From NCBI GenBank assembly GCA_003485015.1, contig DNCN01000105.1:1-14379 (forward strand): a stretch of 14,379 nt of DNA. The letters are read 5' to 3'. This DNA is from a bacterium. GTDB lineage: Bacteria; UBA9089. A program made the translations under genes and the position numbers. Positions 5,980-13,585 of the stretch are shown here, in pieces; position 1 is the first letter of the stretch, and each line of letters opens with the position of its first letter. Below the pieces are notes generated by a model. That model was not told the origin of the DNA and made no database searches. It saw only the letters and a list, made by a program, of their open reading frames with translations.

Positions 5980-6957
5980 TCAGATCTTCATCGCGCCCCG
6001 AACTTCCTCCATGGTTTGACTCGCTACCTCCTGAGCCCTTTTACTCCCTTCCTCAAAAATGGAATGGACCACCTCTATGCTCCCTTCAAACTCAGATCTT
6101 CTTCTACGAATGGGCTCCATCACCTTAATCAAGATTTGAGCAACTGTCTCTTTATGCGCCACACAACCAATCTTACCCTCTCGACAGAGAGGCTCCATCA
6201 CATCGGCACCTTCGGAGTCGAAGGCTTTATGAAAAGCAAAGACCACGCATCCCTCAGGATGGCCAGGATCATCCTTCCGGATCTTAAGCGGGTCGGTAAA
6301 CATCGCCTTTACCTTCGTCGCTATCTTGTCAGGAGGGTCACAGAGATAGACGCAGTTATCGTAGCTTTTACTCATCTTTCGGCCATCTATACCGGGTAAT
6401 TTGGAGGTAGGGGTCAGGAGTGGCTCAGGCATGGGAAAGACCTCTCCATAAAAATAATTGAACCGAGCAGCAATATCTCTGGTCAGATCGAGGTGAGGTT
6501 GCTGATCCTTACCAATAGGAACTAAATTGGCTTTGTAGACAAGTATATCAGCACTCTGCAGAACAGGATAACCTAAAAATCCGTAGGTTGAAAGGCGGCT
6601 CTCACCCAATTCTGCAAGCTGCTCTTTATAGGTGGGATTCCGCTCTAACCAGCCTAGGGGGGTAATATTCGAGAGGAGTAAGTGGAGCTCGGCATGTTCC
6701 TTAACCTCAGATTGGCGAAAGAGAATACATCTCTCTGTATCTATCCCCACGGATAGCCAGTCGAGAACCATCTCATGGATATTCTCTAATAGATTCGACG
6801 GGTTCTCATAGTCCGAGGTTAGGGCATGCCAATCAGCAACCATATAGAGGCACTCGGCCTCATCTTGGAGCCTCTTCCAGTTAGAGAGAACTCCCACTAA
6901 GTGGCCTAAATGGAGCCTTCCTGTAGGCCTCATTCCCGAAAGGACCCTCTTCTCCAA
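5980..6957 (-). CDS. trpS: Tryptophanyl-tRNA synthetase
   Basis: This class I synthetase charges tRNA-Trp. The 325-residue length is normal. The HIGH-type motif is PTGRLHLGH (11-19) and the KMSKS loop is at 194-198 (GRKMSKSYDN). The tryptophan/ATP-site segment VPIGKDQQPHLDLTRDIAAR (147-166) and NPTYKEQ (107-113) are also typical. The start is a TTG at 6957-6955, directly after the TAA of the upstream protease gene. The in-frame codon before it is that stop, and AGGGGGA lies 6 bases upstream, so the TTG is well supported. Lack of any gap implies coupling with the upstream gene. The scpA gene follows after 12 bp. Confidence 0.97.
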   Translation of the reverse strand: MEKRVLSGMRPTGRLHLGHLVGVLSNWKRLQDEAECLYMVADWHALTSDYENPSNLLENIHEMVLDWLSVGIDTERCILFRQSEVKEHAELHLLLSNITPLGWLERNPTYKEQLAELGESRLSTYGFLGYPVLQSADILVYKANLVPIGKDQQPHLDLTRDIAARFNYFYGEVFPMPEPLLTPTSKLPGIDGRKMSKSYDNCVYLCDPPDKIATKVKAMFTDPLKIRKDDPGHPEGCVVFAFHKAFDSEGADVMEPLCREGKIGCVAHKETVAQILIKVMEPIRRRRSEFEGSIEVVHSIFEEGSKRAQEVASQTMEEVRGAMKI

Positions 6958-7602
6958 TTAATTTCCCCCTAACCCTAAAAACTGTTTCAACACTAAAAGA
7001 TCCAGATCTACAAGGAGTGAGGTGAGATTTATAGCTACAGGGAGAATGAGGCGCCAAAAGACCCCTGAAACAAGAAGAAAAAAAAGAATGATTATCCCAA
7101 AGGGCTCAATCTGGTTGTATCGATAAGCATATCGATCGGGGAGGAGACCGGCAACGATCCTTGAGCCGTCTAACGGCGGGATGGGTATAAGGTTAAAAAA
7201 GGCTAGGATAAGATTAATGACGATTGCGATTAGGATAATATCTCCTAAGAGGGAAGAAGAGCCACATCCTATTCGAAATAGGAGGCTGAGTAGAATTGCT
7301 GCGATGAGATTGGCCCCTGGTCCTGCTAGAGCAACCCAGACCATATCATCTTTGGGATGGCGTAGGTTACGTATCTCCACTGGCACGGGCTTAGCCCAGC
7401 CAAATACAACCGGAGATCTCACGATGATAAGTAAAATTGGCAAGACTATCGAACCAACAGGGTCAAGATGGGCTAGGGGATTCAGGGTTAGTCTTCCCAG
7501 GAGTCTAGCGGTAGGATCACCTAGTCTATTGGCCGTCCAGCCGTGGGCGTACTCATGAATGGTGATAGCCAGCAAGAAGATGGCTCCGGAGATAAGAACC
7601 AT
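6958..7602 (-). CDS. Site-2-protease-family membrane metalloprotease
   Basis: The 214-residue polytopic membrane protein belongs to the M50 family, which cleaves substrates within or near the membrane. The zinc motif HEYAH is at 16-20 in the first hydrophobic segment, and the second signature NLIPIPPLDGSR at 137-148 supplies the third ligand aspartate. FGWAKPVPV (67-75) and ALAGPGANLIAA (91-102) are typical of the compact group with no PDZ domain. About five or six hydrophobic segments are visible. The ATG lies 6 bp after the stop of the LysM gene and has only a weak AGAG upstream. Substrates are unknown; members of this subgroup are commonly next to trpS and scpAB, so the neighbourhood supports ortholog identity but not a specific role. 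Confidence 0.92.
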   Translation of the reverse strand: MVLISGAIFLLAITIHEYAHGWTANRLGDPTARLLGRLTLNPLAHLDPVGSIVLPILLIIVRSPVVFGWAKPVPVEIRNLRHPKDDMVWVALAGPGANLIAAILLSLLFRIGCGSSSLLGDIILIAIVINLILAFFNLIPIPPLDGSRIVAGLLPDRYAYRYNQIEPFGIIILFFLLVSGVFWRLILPVAINLTSLLVDLDLLVLKQFLGLGGN

Positions 7603-7608
7603 CGCAGA

Positions 7609-8529
7609 TTACTCTATTTCTGGAATGGTAAAGACCTGGCCAGGATAGATCCAATGTGGGTCTTTAATCTTTTCTCTGTTTGCATCATAGATCCTGGGCC
7701 ACCTGAAGGGATTCTGGTAGAAACGGCGAGCAATGAACCAGAGACAGTCTCCTTTAACAACGGTATACTCGCCGATCTCCCCAAACCTCATAACCGAAGG
7801 AAATAACTCCCGAGTTCTAATTAGAGGAATCTCTTCCTTTTCGCCAATAATTTTGGCCAGATCTATCTCCTCTATGCTTCTCCTTTTATACCTACTCAAA
7901 TAATCGGCTTTAGCTGCCTCATCTGCCGCAAGGGATACCTCCTTAGATATCTTCCTCTCCTGCTCGCCGATTTCTTTGATTCTCACTGCAACCTCATCGA
8001 TTAAACTCTCCATTCTTTCAACTTGAGGGGTAGTCAAATCAGGATCCCCTAAAGCTGTCTCTACGTGTCCCCGGATATCCTCTGAAAGTAATACCACTTC
8101 TTCCATCTGGTCTAGAAGCTTCCGGGCTCTCTGAAGGACATTATCCGCGCGGGCAACAGCCTTAGTTCCCTCCGCCTGGGAGATTTCCACCCCCCTCTTA
8201 TCTAAGTCTATAGCAATTGCCTCAGGGGCTCCTTCTTCAAGATTACTCGATGCGACCTCCCGGGCCATTCTCTCTTCTACGCTTACTCTGGCAAGGACAT
8301 CCTCCGCCTTTGCCTTCGTCCTTTCAGCCTTAGTGATTATCTCTTGTAGTTTGAGCTTTAATAGGCTAGTCTGATTAATGACCTCTTCAATCTCGGCTTT
8401 AATGACGTGGATCTTGGCTAATGGCAAAGGGGTTTCCTCTTCAAGAGTCTCCTTGGCATCTGCCAAAAAACTCAAGAAGAGGAGAGAGATCGCTAATTCC
8501 AAAACTAGAAATACTCTTCTTTTCATCAT
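7609..8529 (-). CDS. Secreted coiled-coil protein with C-terminal LysM domain
   Basis: The 306-residue product has an N-terminal signal peptide (basic MMKRR, hydrophobic to about residue 22, ADA cleavage site at 23-25). A long charged, alanine- and glutamate-rich region follows (about 30-220) with heptad-like spacing suggestive of coiled coils. A LysM domain occupies 254-303 (EYTVVKGDCLWFIARRFYQN, ending IYPGQVFTIP). LysM domains bind the glycan of peptidoglycan, so the protein probably attaches to the cell wall. Of two adjacent ATGs, the first (8529) is preferred because AAAGGAGGA lies 7 bases upstream. It is the first gene of the minus-strand operon, divergent from the dcw cluster, and has its own promoter at 8610-8582. 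Confidence 0.88.
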   Translation of the reverse strand: MMKRRVFLVLELAISLLFLSFLADAKETLEEETPLPLAKIHVIKAEIEEVINQTSLLKLKLQEIITKAERTKAKAEDVLARVSVEERMAREVASSNLEEGAPEAIAIDLDKRGVEISQAEGTKAVARADNVLQRARKLLDQMEEVVLLSEDIRGHVETALGDPDLTTPQVERMESLIDEVAVRIKEIGEQERKISKEVSLAADEAAKADYLSRYKRRSIEEIDLAKIIGEKEEIPLIRTRELFPSVMRFGEIGEYTVVKGDCLWFIARRFYQNPFRWPRIYDANREKIKDPHWIYPGQVFTIPEIE

Positions 8530-8581
8530 CTTATTATCCTCCTTTATCCTACTATATAAATGTATAAAAAATTTTCTTAAT

Positions 8582-8610
8582 TATATACCATAATTTTCTA
8601 AATTTGTCAA
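8582..8610 (-). promoter_or_regulatory. Promoter of the LysM-to-lysS operon
   Basis: On the minus strand TTGACA (8610-8605), a 17-bp spacer and TATATA (8587-8582) are seen. A TG precedes the -10 by one base (TGG-TATATA), giving an extended -10, and an overlapping TATAAT at 19-bp spacing is also present (8585-8580). The A/T-rich leader of about 45 bases ends in the strong ribosome binding site of the LysM gene. Confidence 0.7.
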
Positions 8611-8638
8611 ATCTTTTGTAGTTACCCAGTTTTTGACT

Positions 8639-8672
8639 CCTCCTTTATCAGTTCTTACTCAAGAAAAGGAGG
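8639..8672. repeat. 8-bp inverted repeat in divergent control region
   Basis: CCTCCTTT (8639-8646) and AAAGGAGG (8665-8672) are exact reverse complements separated by 18 bases. The element lies upstream of both promoters rather than in either transcript, so a DNA-level role such as a regulator site is more plausible than an RNA hairpin. The right arm looks like a Shine-Dalgarno sequence but precedes no ORF. Confidence 0.5.
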
Positions 8673-8677
8673 TCTTT

Positions 8678-8687
8678 GGGTTAACCC
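8678..8687. promoter_or_regulatory. GGGTTAACCC palindrome, possible operator
   Basis: This perfect 10-bp palindrome lies about 40 bases upstream of the mraZ -35 box and is followed by T tracts at 8700-8709 and 8712-8719. It has the form of a dimeric-protein site. No regulator is identified and the function is inferred from symmetry and position only. Confidence 0.3.
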
Positions 8688-8728
8688 CAACAACCATAAT
8701 TTTTTTTTTGATTTTTTTTAAAAAATAC

Positions 8729-8757
8729 TTGACAAAAGATAGGTCTGGGAGTAAAAT
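8729..8757 (+). promoter_or_regulatory. Promoter of the mraZ-dcw operon
   Basis: TTGACA (8729-8734) matches consensus, and the 17-bp spacer is followed by TAAAAT (8752-8757), five of six consensus bases. The A/T tracts at 8700-8728 could act as an UP element. The predicted start near 8764 gives a leader of about 20 bases containing the AAAGGG ribosome binding site. Confidence 0.75.
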
Positions 8758-8785
8758 GGCATTATATCCCACGAAAGGGTAAACA

Positions 8786-9235
8786 ATGGGACTTTTTGGT
8801 CAGAGCGAATCCAATTTTGATAGAGAAAGACGGCGCTTGGTAATACCTTCAAAATTTCGGTATCTCCTAGGGGACAAGTGTGTCATCACCAAAGGTTTTA
8901 ATAGACTACTGATCTTTAGGCCAGATGACTGGGAGAATATGTGCCATAAGATTGAGGAGGATATCCAAGATGAGGTAGACCGTGAGCTTATTCTCCATAG
9001 GTACTATGCCAATGCAGAGATGGTCAACATCGACCGCCAGAACAGAATAGTCATTCCTGAAAGACTAACTGCGCAACTTGAATTAGGACAAGAGGTGATC
9101 ATTGTCGGATATCGGGATAGGATGGAGGTCTGGAGGAAAGAGGCCTGGGAGGAGTTCGATAAGAAGATCAGTCGCCGTCTTGATGAAGAGTATAAAGAGA
9201 AGCTGGCAAATCGTGGCATAAGCCTTGAATTTTAA
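8786..9235 (+). CDS. mraZ: Transcriptional regulator MraZ
   Basis: MraZ is a DNA-binding protein with two SpoVT/AbrB-like repeats and is normally the first gene of the dcw cluster, which it can repress. The 149-residue length is typical. The first repeat contains FDRERRRLVIPSKFRYLL (about 11-28) and the second contains NIDRQNRIVIPERLTAQLEL (about 82-101), both matching the D-x-(K/R)-x-R-(I/L)-x-IP pattern. The ATG has AAAGGG 6 bases upstream. It overlaps rsmH by one base (TAATG). Family knowledge predicts autoregulation through TGGGN repeats near the promoter. One TGGGA lies at 8746-8750, but clear spaced repeats are not present. Confidence 0.95.
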   Translation: MGLFGQSESNFDRERRRLVIPSKFRYLLGDKCVITKGFNRLLIFRPDDWENMCHKIEEDIQDEVDRELILHRYYANAEMVNIDRQNRIVIPERLTAQLELGQEVIIVGYRDRMEVWRKEAWEEFDKKISRRLDEEYKEKLANRGISLEF

Positions 9236-10149
9236 TGACTATTAACTATCATGTCCCGGTTATGCTCAGGGAAGTTATCGACTTTTTAGATCCTAAACCG
9301 GGTGCAGTCTATGTCGATGCTACTTTAGGAACGGGTGGACATACTGAAATCATTCTGAAGCGAGGAGGAAGGGTAATTGGCATCGATGTGGATCAAGAGG
9401 TTTTGAATATTGCCAAAGAGCGATTGGCCAGATTTGGTGAAAGAATCACATACATCCACACCAACTTTTCAAAACTGAACCAGGTGTTAGATGGACTTAA
9501 GCTCGAAACTGTTAAGGGTATCATTTATGACTTAGGCACAAATCTTGTGCAACTTGAAAATCCAGAGCGGGGATTTAGTCTTTATCGAGATGGGCCTTTG
9601 GATATGAGAATGGATCGCAGCCTTCCGATTACCTGTCAAGATCTAGTCAATAACCTTCCAGAGGACCGGCTGAGAGAGATAATCAGGAATTATGGGGAGG
9701 AGCGGTGGGCCAAGCGAATTGCTAGAAAGATCGTTAAAGAGAGAAAGAGTAAACCGATAGAGACCACACTCCAATTGGCCCATATAGTTGAAGAAACCGT
9801 ATTCTGGAAAGGTTGTCATAAGAAGAAAGGGGATATTCATCTTGCAACAAAAACATTCCAAGCCTTGCGGATAGTCGTTAACGATGAACTGGATAGTCTT
9901 AAAGATTCTTTGAAAGGGGTGATTACCTACCTAGAGCCTGGCGGAAGAATAATTGTTCTCTCTTTTCATTCCCTAGAGGATCGGATTGCAAAACATACCT
10001 TTTTAGAATGGGCCAAAAGCGACCCTCCTCTGGTGAAGATCTTGACCAAGAAACCTCTTGTCCCTACAGAGGTTGAAATAAAGGGAAACCCAAGGGCACG
10101 GAGTGCTAAACTCCGAGTCGCAGAGAGAATCCCTTTGAGGGAGAAATAA
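9235..10149 (+). CDS. rsmH: 16S rRNA m4C1402 methyltransferase RsmH
   Basis: RsmH (MraW) methylates N4 of cytidine 1402 in 16S rRNA using S-adenosylmethionine. The 304-residue length is typical. Visible features are the N-terminal YHVPVMLREVIDFL, the SAM-binding loop DATLGTGGHT (28-37), IGIDVDQEVL (48-57), the RGFSLYRDGPLDMRMD block (112-127), TKTFQALRIVVNDEL, GGRIIVLSFHSLEDR and the C-terminal NPRARSAKLRVAER. One oddity is the segment after the catalytic-domain strand: it reads DLGTNLVQLE (99-108) where the family usually has DLGVSSxQLD. The ATG overlaps the mraZ stop, and the gene runs into ftsL with a one-base overlap (TAATG). Confidence 0.96.
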   Translation: MTINYHVPVMLREVIDFLDPKPGAVYVDATLGTGGHTEIILKRGGRVIGIDVDQEVLNIAKERLARFGERITYIHTNFSKLNQVLDGLKLETVKGIIYDLGTNLVQLENPERGFSLYRDGPLDMRMDRSLPITCQDLVNNLPEDRLREIIRNYGEERWAKRIARKIVKERKSKPIETTLQLAHIVEETVFWKGCHKKKGDIHLATKTFQALRIVVNDELDSLKDSLKGVITYLEPGGRIIVLSFHSLEDRIAKHTFLEWAKSDPPLVKILTKKPLVPTEVEIKGNPRARSAKLRVAERIPLREK

Positions 10150-10538
10150 TGAGATTAGTCAAGTATGCAATGGGGTTTGCTATATCCATCTTCCTCCTTT
10201 TAGGTATCGTCTGGCAACATATTGAGTTGAGCACGATGGAATCTGAAAGAATAAGATTAAAAGAGGAATTGCGCTCATTGAAGAATACAGGCAAACAATT
10301 GAGAATAGAGATTATGGAATTAAAGTCTCCTCGCCGAATCGAGGAATTGGCCCATGGTATAGGACTGGTGTATTCTCAGCCAGAGGAGAGGATAATTTTA
10401 CCTGAGATACTTCTAACAAGAGAAAACCCTAAAGAGGGATCTTCAAAATGGTCGACAGCAAAAGCATTAGAGAAGTTTCTCTCTTACTTTTCAGAGTTAG
10501 CCCAGGCTGAGGAGTCGCTGGAGGAAGAGTTTAGATGA
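10149..10538 (+). CDS. ftsL: Cell division protein FtsL-like
   Basis: FtsL is a bitopic divisome protein that forms a coiled-coil complex with FtsB/DivIC and FtsQ. The 129-residue product has a short cytoplasmic N-terminus, a transmembrane helix at about 7-23 (AMGFAISIFLLLGIVWQ) and a coiled-coil segment at about 28-60 rich in E, K, R, L. The motif SPRRIEELAHGIGLVYSQPE then follows, the usual FtsL ending in which RIEExA...GL precedes the C-terminus. A further 45 or so charged residues extend beyond it, longer than most FtsL proteins. The assignment rests on topology and on position behind rsmH because FtsL sequences are poorly conserved. The stop overlaps the start of the next small ORF (ATGA). 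Confidence 0.82.
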   Translation: MRLVKYAMGFAISIFLLLGIVWQHIELSTMESERIRLKEELRSLKNTGKQLRIEIMELKSPRRIEELAHGIGLVYSQPEERIILPEILLTRENPKEGSSKWSTAKALEKFLSYFSELAQAEESLEEEFR

Positions 10539-10645
10539 AGACAACAGAAGAGATCATCTGGGAGTATATCTTCGAACTCTTTAACGTCAAATCCCACGAT
10601 GAACTCGTAGAGAAACTGAAGATAGAGTATCGAATCGTCATTTAG
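10535..10645 (+). CDS. Small ORF in the ftsI position of the dcw cluster
   Basis: ATG at 10535 to TAG at 10643-10645 encodes 36 residues, beginning MKTTEEIIWEYIFELFNVKS and ending HDELVEKLKIEYRIVI. Support comes from a GGAGG at 10520-10524 and AAGAG closer in, an ATGA overlap with the ftsL stop, and codon use like its neighbours. The product is acidic and amphipathic-helical with no membrane segment or signal peptide, and I recognise no family. It does not resemble any part of FtsI. The downstream murE starts 46 bases later (GTG) or 16 bases later (alternative ATG). It could be a coupling leader rather than a functional peptide. Confidence 0.5.
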   Translation: MKTTEEIIWEYIFELFNVKSHDELVEKLKIEYRIVI

Positions 10646-10691
10646 GATTCAAACCTTAGAGATGAACCTCTGTGCGTTTAGGGAGGAAGCA

Positions 10692-12170
10692 GTGCAACTG
10701 AAGGATATAATCCAATCCTTAGAGATAGATGGAGTAAAAGGAGATTTGAACCTTCAGATAACCGGCCTGACATCGGATTCCAAAAAAGTCTCAGCCGGTT
10801 ATTTATTTGTCTGCCTCAAAGGAAGTAGGTTTGATGGGCACGATTTTCTGAATGAGGCAAAAGAGAAAGGGATAAAGGCCTGTTTAGTAGAAAGGGAGGT
10901 CGAGCTTCAAGAAGGGGTGACTATTATTAAAGTAAAGGATACTATGGAAGCGGTTGGATCTTTAGCCGCAAACTTTTATGGCTATCCCTCATCTAAGCTT
11001 AAGATGATCGGGGTCACTGGAACCAACGGCAAAACCACAGTCACTTATTTGGTCGAGGCCATCCTTCAAAAAGCAGGATTCAAGGTAGGCCGAATCTCTA
11101 CCATTAACTATCATTTAGAAGATGAGGAGATTCCAGCCCCAGTATTCACCACACCGCCAGCAATAGAATTTCAAAAGATCCTTGCCAGGATGGTCACCAA
11201 AGGAATCTCCCATGTAATTATGGAGGTCTCATCCCATGCTTTAGCCACTTCAAGGGTCAAGGGGTGCCATTTTGAAGTAGCGATCTTTACCAACTTCTCT
11301 CAGGATCACTTGGATTTTCACCATACCCTCGAAGACTATTTATCGGCCAAGATAAAACTCTTCGAGTCCTTCCAGGGTCCAGATTCAACGGCTATCATCA
11401 ATATAGATGACCCTGCATCCGAAACTATCATCTCAAGGACGAAAGCCAATATCCTTACTTATGGACTCTCCCCTCAGGCAGACCTTACTGCCGAGGAGAT
11501 CAGATTGAGTTTAAAAGGGACAAGTTTCAAGGTCCAAGGCGAAGAGATGGAGCTTAACCTGATAGGTCGACACAACGTCTACAATGCTTTAGCCAGTATC
11601 GGTGTAGGTCTTGTTCTTGGAATAGAAATGGGTATCATTAGGGAGGCTCTTAAAGGGGTAAATTCTATCACTGGCCGGCTTGAATTCATCCGGATGGGAC
11701 AAGACTTCGATGTCATTATCGACTATGCCCACACACCAGATGCCCTCCGGTCTGTAATCAAGACATTGAGGGAAGTTGCTAAAGGGAGAATCACCGTTGT
11801 ATTCGGCTGTGGTGGCGACCGAGATAGATCAAAGAGGCCCCTGATGGGGAAGGCAGCCGCCAGCCTTTCTGACTATTTAATCATTACCTCTGATAATCCA
11901 AGGAGTGAAGACCCACTTGAAATCATTAGAGAGATAGAAGCAGGCCTAAGTGAGGGTTCAATCTGCCCCTACTCTATTATCCCTGACAGAAAAGAGGCCA
12001 TAAGACAGGCCATCAACCTTGCACGAAGAGATGATACTATCCTTGTTGCTGGTAGGGGACATGAGTCCTTCCAGATCATCAAAGAAGAGAAGATACCGTT
12101 TGATGATCGAAAGGTAGCTTCTTTCTGGCTCGAAGAGAAAGGATATCATGGAAGTTCTGAGGGTAGATGA
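10692..12170 (+). CDS. murE: UDP-MurNAc-L-Ala-D-Glu:meso-DAP ligase
   Basis: MurE adds the third stem-peptide residue to UDP-MurNAc-dipeptide with ATP in the cytoplasm. The Mur ligase domains are complete: the N-terminal substrate-binding block with TSDSKKVSAGYLFVCLKG, the P-loop GVTGTNGKTT (107-116 from the chosen start), the TTPPAIEF and MEVSSHAL segments, and AKIKLF with the lysine that is carbamylated in the family. DNPRSEDP (401-408) is the motif associated with meso-diaminopimelate rather than lysine, and GRGHE lies near the C-terminus. I choose the GTG at 10692 because GGGAGG lies 5 bases upstream and the product then begins MQLKDIIQSL like other MurE proteins. An in-frame ATG at 10662 lacks a good binding site. 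Confidence 0.95.
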   Translation: MQLKDIIQSLEIDGVKGDLNLQITGLTSDSKKVSAGYLFVCLKGSRFDGHDFLNEAKEKGIKACLVEREVELQEGVTIIKVKDTMEAVGSLAANFYGYPSSKLKMIGVTGTNGKTTVTYLVEAILQKAGFKVGRISTINYHLEDEEIPAPVFTTPPAIEFQKILARMVTKGISHVIMEVSSHALATSRVKGCHFEVAIFTNFSQDHLDFHHTLEDYLSAKIKLFESFQGPDSTAIINIDDPASETIISRTKANILTYGLSPQADLTAEEIRLSLKGTSFKVQGEEMELNLIGRHNVYNALASIGVGLVLGIEMGIIREALKGVNSITGRLEFIRMGQDFDVIIDYAHTPDALRSVIKTLREVAKGRITVVFGCGGDRDRSKRPLMGKAAASLSDYLIITSDNPRSEDPLEIIREIEAGLSEGSICPYSIIPDRKEAIRQAINLARRDDTILVAGRGHESFQIIKEEKIPFDDRKVASFWLEEKGYHGSSEGR

Positions 12171-13554
12171 GGCTCTTCATGCCACCTTGGGAAGGTTGGT
12201 TATTGGCAAGAGCCATTCAATCATCAAGGGATTTTCTACTGACTCCCGTTCGATTAAGCCTGGTGAGGTGTTCATTGCTCTTATCGGCGAAAGATTTGAT
12301 GGGCATCACTTTATCCCAGAGGTTTTAAAAAAAGGAGCAGAAGGGGTCATCGTCTCTAAGGATCTGCCACTTACCCGGTTTAAACCAGAACTGGCCATCA
12401 AGGTGGAAGATACCTTAAAGGCTTTAGGCATGTTAGCCAGCTATTATCGGCGTAAGTTCCAGATCAGAGTCGTAGCCATTACTGGTAGTAATGGTAAGAC
12501 TACCCTCAAGGAGATGACCGCTAAGGTCTTAAATCAGCAATTTGCTGTTTTAGCTTCTCCTAAGAGTTTTAACAACTTCATAGGACTCTCCTTGACATTG
12601 CTTGGGCTTGAGCACAAGCATCAGTTTCTGGTGGTAGAGATGGGGACAAATCACCCCGGTGAGATTGCTAAACTCACCCGGATAGCAAAACCCACTATTG
12701 GAGTGATAACCAATATTGGGGATGCACACCTTGAATTTCTGGGTGACCGTTGGGGGGTGGCCCGAGCCAAATTTGAGATATTTGAAGGAATAGAAGATGG
12801 AGTAGCTATCCTGAATCAGGATGATCCATATATTATATCGTTGGGAAAGGAGCTGAAATTGAAGAAGGTTACCTTTGGTATTAAGAAGAAAGCAGACCTA
12901 GTAGCCTCTGATATTCAGAGTTTAGGCCTTGAAGGTATAAGATTCAGCTTAAGGGTAAAGATAGAGAGAAAGGATGAAACCATAGAGGTTAAATTGCCTG
13001 TTCTGGGTACGCATAACGTCTATAATGCCCTGGCTTGTGGGGCTATCATCAAGGCGTTGGATTTGGAGATGGATCTATTGCCCAAGGGGCTGGCTAGTTT
13101 CAAGTTACCATCAGGAAGGACAGGACTTATTAAAATAGGTAAGATAATGGTCATCGACGATACCTATAATGCCAATCCGACCTCGACTTCTGAGGCTATT
13201 CAAACTTTGATGAATCTTCCCACTCAAGGAAGGAAGATCTGTATCTTGGGGGATATGCTGGAACTTGGTCAGGCGGCTAAACTCTTCCATATGAAGACAG
13301 GTGAAATGGTAGCCAAAATGGGCGTAGATCTCCTCTTTACCGTGGGAGATCTTGTCAGGGTCTCTGCCCAGGAGGCAACCAAGGCTGGACTTCCACCAGA
13401 GAATGTCTTCGTCTCGGAGGATAATCAAGAAACTTTAGAGAGACTTCTCCCCGTACTCAAAGAAGGGGATGTAATACTCATCAAGGGATCTCGGAGGATG
13501 GGTATGGAGAGGATCATTGAAAGCCTGAAGGAACGATTAATGGTGGACAGTTGA
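12148..13554 (+). CDS. murF: UDP-MurNAc-tripeptide:D-Ala-D-Ala ligase
   Basis: MurF adds D-alanyl-D-alanine to UDP-MurNAc-tripeptide, completing the cytoplasmic pentapeptide precursor. The 468-residue length is typical. Visible features are the N-terminal TDSRSIKPGEVFIAL (31-45), the P-loop ITGSNGKTTLKEM (111-123), SFNNFIGLSLTLL, VVEMGTNHPGEI, TNIGDAHLEFLG, the AKFEIF lysine segment, and DDTYNANPTS in the C-terminal domain. The ATG lies inside the end of murE (23-base overlap), with AAAGGA 5 bases upstream, indicating coupled translation. The mraY gene follows after 31 bp. Confidence 0.97.
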   Translation: MEVLRVDEALHATLGRLVIGKSHSIIKGFSTDSRSIKPGEVFIALIGERFDGHHFIPEVLKKGAEGVIVSKDLPLTRFKPELAIKVEDTLKALGMLASYYRRKFQIRVVAITGSNGKTTLKEMTAKVLNQQFAVLASPKSFNNFIGLSLTLLGLEHKHQFLVVEMGTNHPGEIAKLTRIAKPTIGVITNIGDAHLEFLGDRWGVARAKFEIFEGIEDGVAILNQDDPYIISLGKELKLKKVTFGIKKKADLVASDIQSLGLEGIRFSLRVKIERKDETIEVKLPVLGTHNVYNALACGAIIKALDLEMDLLPKGLASFKLPSGRTGLIKIGKIMVIDDTYNANPTSTSEAIQTLMNLPTQGRKICILGDMLELGQAAKLFHMKTGEMVAKMGVDLLFTVGDLVRVSAQEATKAGLPPENVFVSEDNQETLERLLPVLKEGDVILIKGSRRMGMERIIESLKERLMVDS

Positions 13555-13585
13555 AAAATTAATGATTCTCCTAATGTGAGGTAGT

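Noticed and set aside
8678..8720. Rho-independent terminator (palindrome plus T tract) on the plus strand
   Set aside because: No plus-strand gene lies upstream to be terminated, the stem has no loop and the T tract is 12 bases away. An upstream promoter element is more likely.
8741..8785. MraZ-binding TGGGN direct repeats
   Set aside because: Only one clear TGGGA (8746-8750) is present, with a weak TGGC 11 bases on. The regular 10-base spacing known for MraZ sites is not seen.
10662..10691. ATG at 10662 as the murE start
   Set aside because: It lacks a convincing ribosome binding site and adds ten residues unlike the family. The GTG at 10692 has GGGAGG at good spacing.
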